Assembly: GCF_041428715.1 (NCBI RefSeq)
Contig: NZ_CP155572.1
Strand: one strand, 5' to 3'
DNA from: Sporomusa malonica
GTDB taxonomy: Bacteria; Bacillota; Negativicutes; Sporomusales; Sporomusaceae
Length of the DNA stretch: 64,000 nt
Position numbers and translations under genes: made by a program. This document shows positions 63,409 to 64,000 of this stretch, in pieces. Each line of letters begins with the position of its first letter. The stretch's first letter is position 1. Below the pieces are notes generated by a model that was not told the origin of the DNA, ran no database searches, and saw nothing but the letters and a program-made list of their open reading frames with translations.

Positions 63409-63765
63409 CTATCTGCTAAACATCCGCAATAACCAAACAACTACAAGTACCGCGCCAGCCGCTAACACCACAAACATGAATAGCGGCAGGAAAAAGAATA
63501 CCAGTAACCCCAAAATTGCGGCCACAATCAGTTTGCCAGTCCAGCTGGAAGAGTCAAAAGCAATATTTACTTGCTTAACCCGTGGTCGATCGCCCGAGCC
63601 CGCATACTGACGTCGATTGTCACTATCGCCTTTTTCCTCAATCGTAATCCCATTAAAATTATCACGTTCCTGACGGCTTAGTACCTTAACTGCCAACTCA
63701 TGTCCGCAGTGCTGGCATCTGCTGGCTTCAGGTTCAATTTGCGCACTGCAGTTAGGACATTCCAT
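63409..63765 (-). CDS. Zinc-ribbon membrane protein (118 aa)
   Basis: An N-terminal zinc ribbon (MECPNCSAQIEPEASRCQHC) is joined by a charged linker of about 45 residues to two adjacent membrane helices (about 76-95 and 97-113) and a short basic tail. This layout is common in small Firmicutes membrane proteins of unknown function. It is probably transcribed with the upstream gene, which ends 19 bp before it. Confidence 0.8.
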   Translation of the reverse strand: MECPNCSAQIEPEASRCQHCGHELAVKVLSRQERDNFNGITIEEKGDSDNRRQYAGSGDRPRVKQVNIAFDSSSWTGKLIVAAILGLLVFFFLPLFMFVVLAAGAVLVVVWLLRMFSR

Positions 63766-63784
63766 TTTCTACCCCTCCTAGCAC

Positions 63785-64000
63785 TTACTGCAAATCATAT
63801 AGCAATGCAACCATTCCTTCTTCACTCAGATACCTGGGATCATAACGTTCCAGTTTCAATACCTCAAATATTTTAGCGCGGTTAACGCTAATACTGGACT
63901 TGCTTACGGCCATTTCTTCAGCCAATGTCTCAGCCGGCACCTCAGATTCGCCAGAATTAATCTGCGAATAAGAAAAAATAACAGCCGAGGCCCAGGCTGC
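63785..64000 (-). CDS. Helix-turn-helix-like protein, C-terminal part
   Basis: Only the last 71 residues are in the window. The segment VPAETLAEEMAVSKSSISVN followed by RAKIFEVLKLERYDPRYLS reads as a helix-turn-helix: ETLAEEM then SKSSISVN as a recognition-like helix. The start lies beyond the right edge. Its family cannot be named from this fragment. Confidence 0.6.
   Translation of the reverse strand, partial: AAWASAVIFSYSQINSGESEVPAETLAEEMAVSKSSISVNRAKIFEVLKLERYDPRYLSEEGMVALLYDLQ

Overview
The window looks like chromosome from a spore-forming, diderm Firmicute of the class Negativicutes, most likely the Sporomusaceae (Sporomusa/Pelosinus type). The clues are a beta-barrel porin with a signal peptide and terminal Phe (outer membrane) alongside an alpha/beta-type small acid-soluble spore protein and a Spo0E-like protein (sporulation). 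An anaerobic lifestyle is suggested by an [FeFe] hydrogenase, a superoxide reductase and a LutABC lactate oxidation system. The genus is not resolved from sequence alone.

Layout. 1-24.3 kb: housekeeping and stress genes, mostly on the minus strand: the N-terminus of an amino acid permease, [FeFe] hydrogenase, uridine-kinase-like enzyme, Cu/Zn SOD, asnS plus an aminotransferase, SASP, porin, aspartate kinase, superoxide reductase, two small plus-strand genes that may be spore or coat related, RluA-type pseudouridine synthase, class II aldolase, an operon of membrane protein/FtsH-like protease/SIR2 protein, an MFS transporter behind a PyrR-type attenuator, and lutABC. 24.5-44.6 kb: a large stable-RNA block, all on the minus strand, with three rRNA operons, 13 tRNAs and rnpB. 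The operons have a 5S gene between 16S and 23S; operons 1 and 3 have a second 5S after 23S. Operon 2 runs into a long tRNA/rnpB array instead. A plus-strand ASCH-like gene lies between operons 2 and 3, and a Spo0E-like gene sits just upstream of the promoters of operon 3. 44.9-64 kb: two radical SAM proteins, a cell-wall amidase, oligoendopeptidase F, a zinc-ribbon protein, a split NHEJ operon (ligase, Ku, polymerase), PEP carboxykinase, threonine synthase, a tRNA-editing-like pair (B3/4 and YbaK), a DUF362 ferredoxin-like protein, a TM1266-like small regulator, an HD-GYP protein, NAD synthetase behind a Rex-like palindrome, a zinc-ribbon membrane protein, and the C-terminus of a helix-turn-helix-like protein.

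Themes. Oxidative defence (SOD plus superoxide reductase) fits an anaerobe exposed to air. Lactate oxidation and PEP carboxykinase point to growth on organic acids. NHEJ fits DNA repair in germinating spores. The most unusual signals are the PyrR leader in front of an MFS transporter gene, a 90-bp dispersed repeat that keeps an open frame in tandem, hairpin repeats confined to stable-RNA spacers and often abutting RNA 3' ends, a rearranged 5S gene beside an orphan 5S 5' fragment, and the three-gene anchor/FtsH/SIR2 operon.

Limits: everything here is read by eye. Family names rest on motifs and overall resemblance, rRNA and repeat ends are approximate, and no database search or folding program was run.
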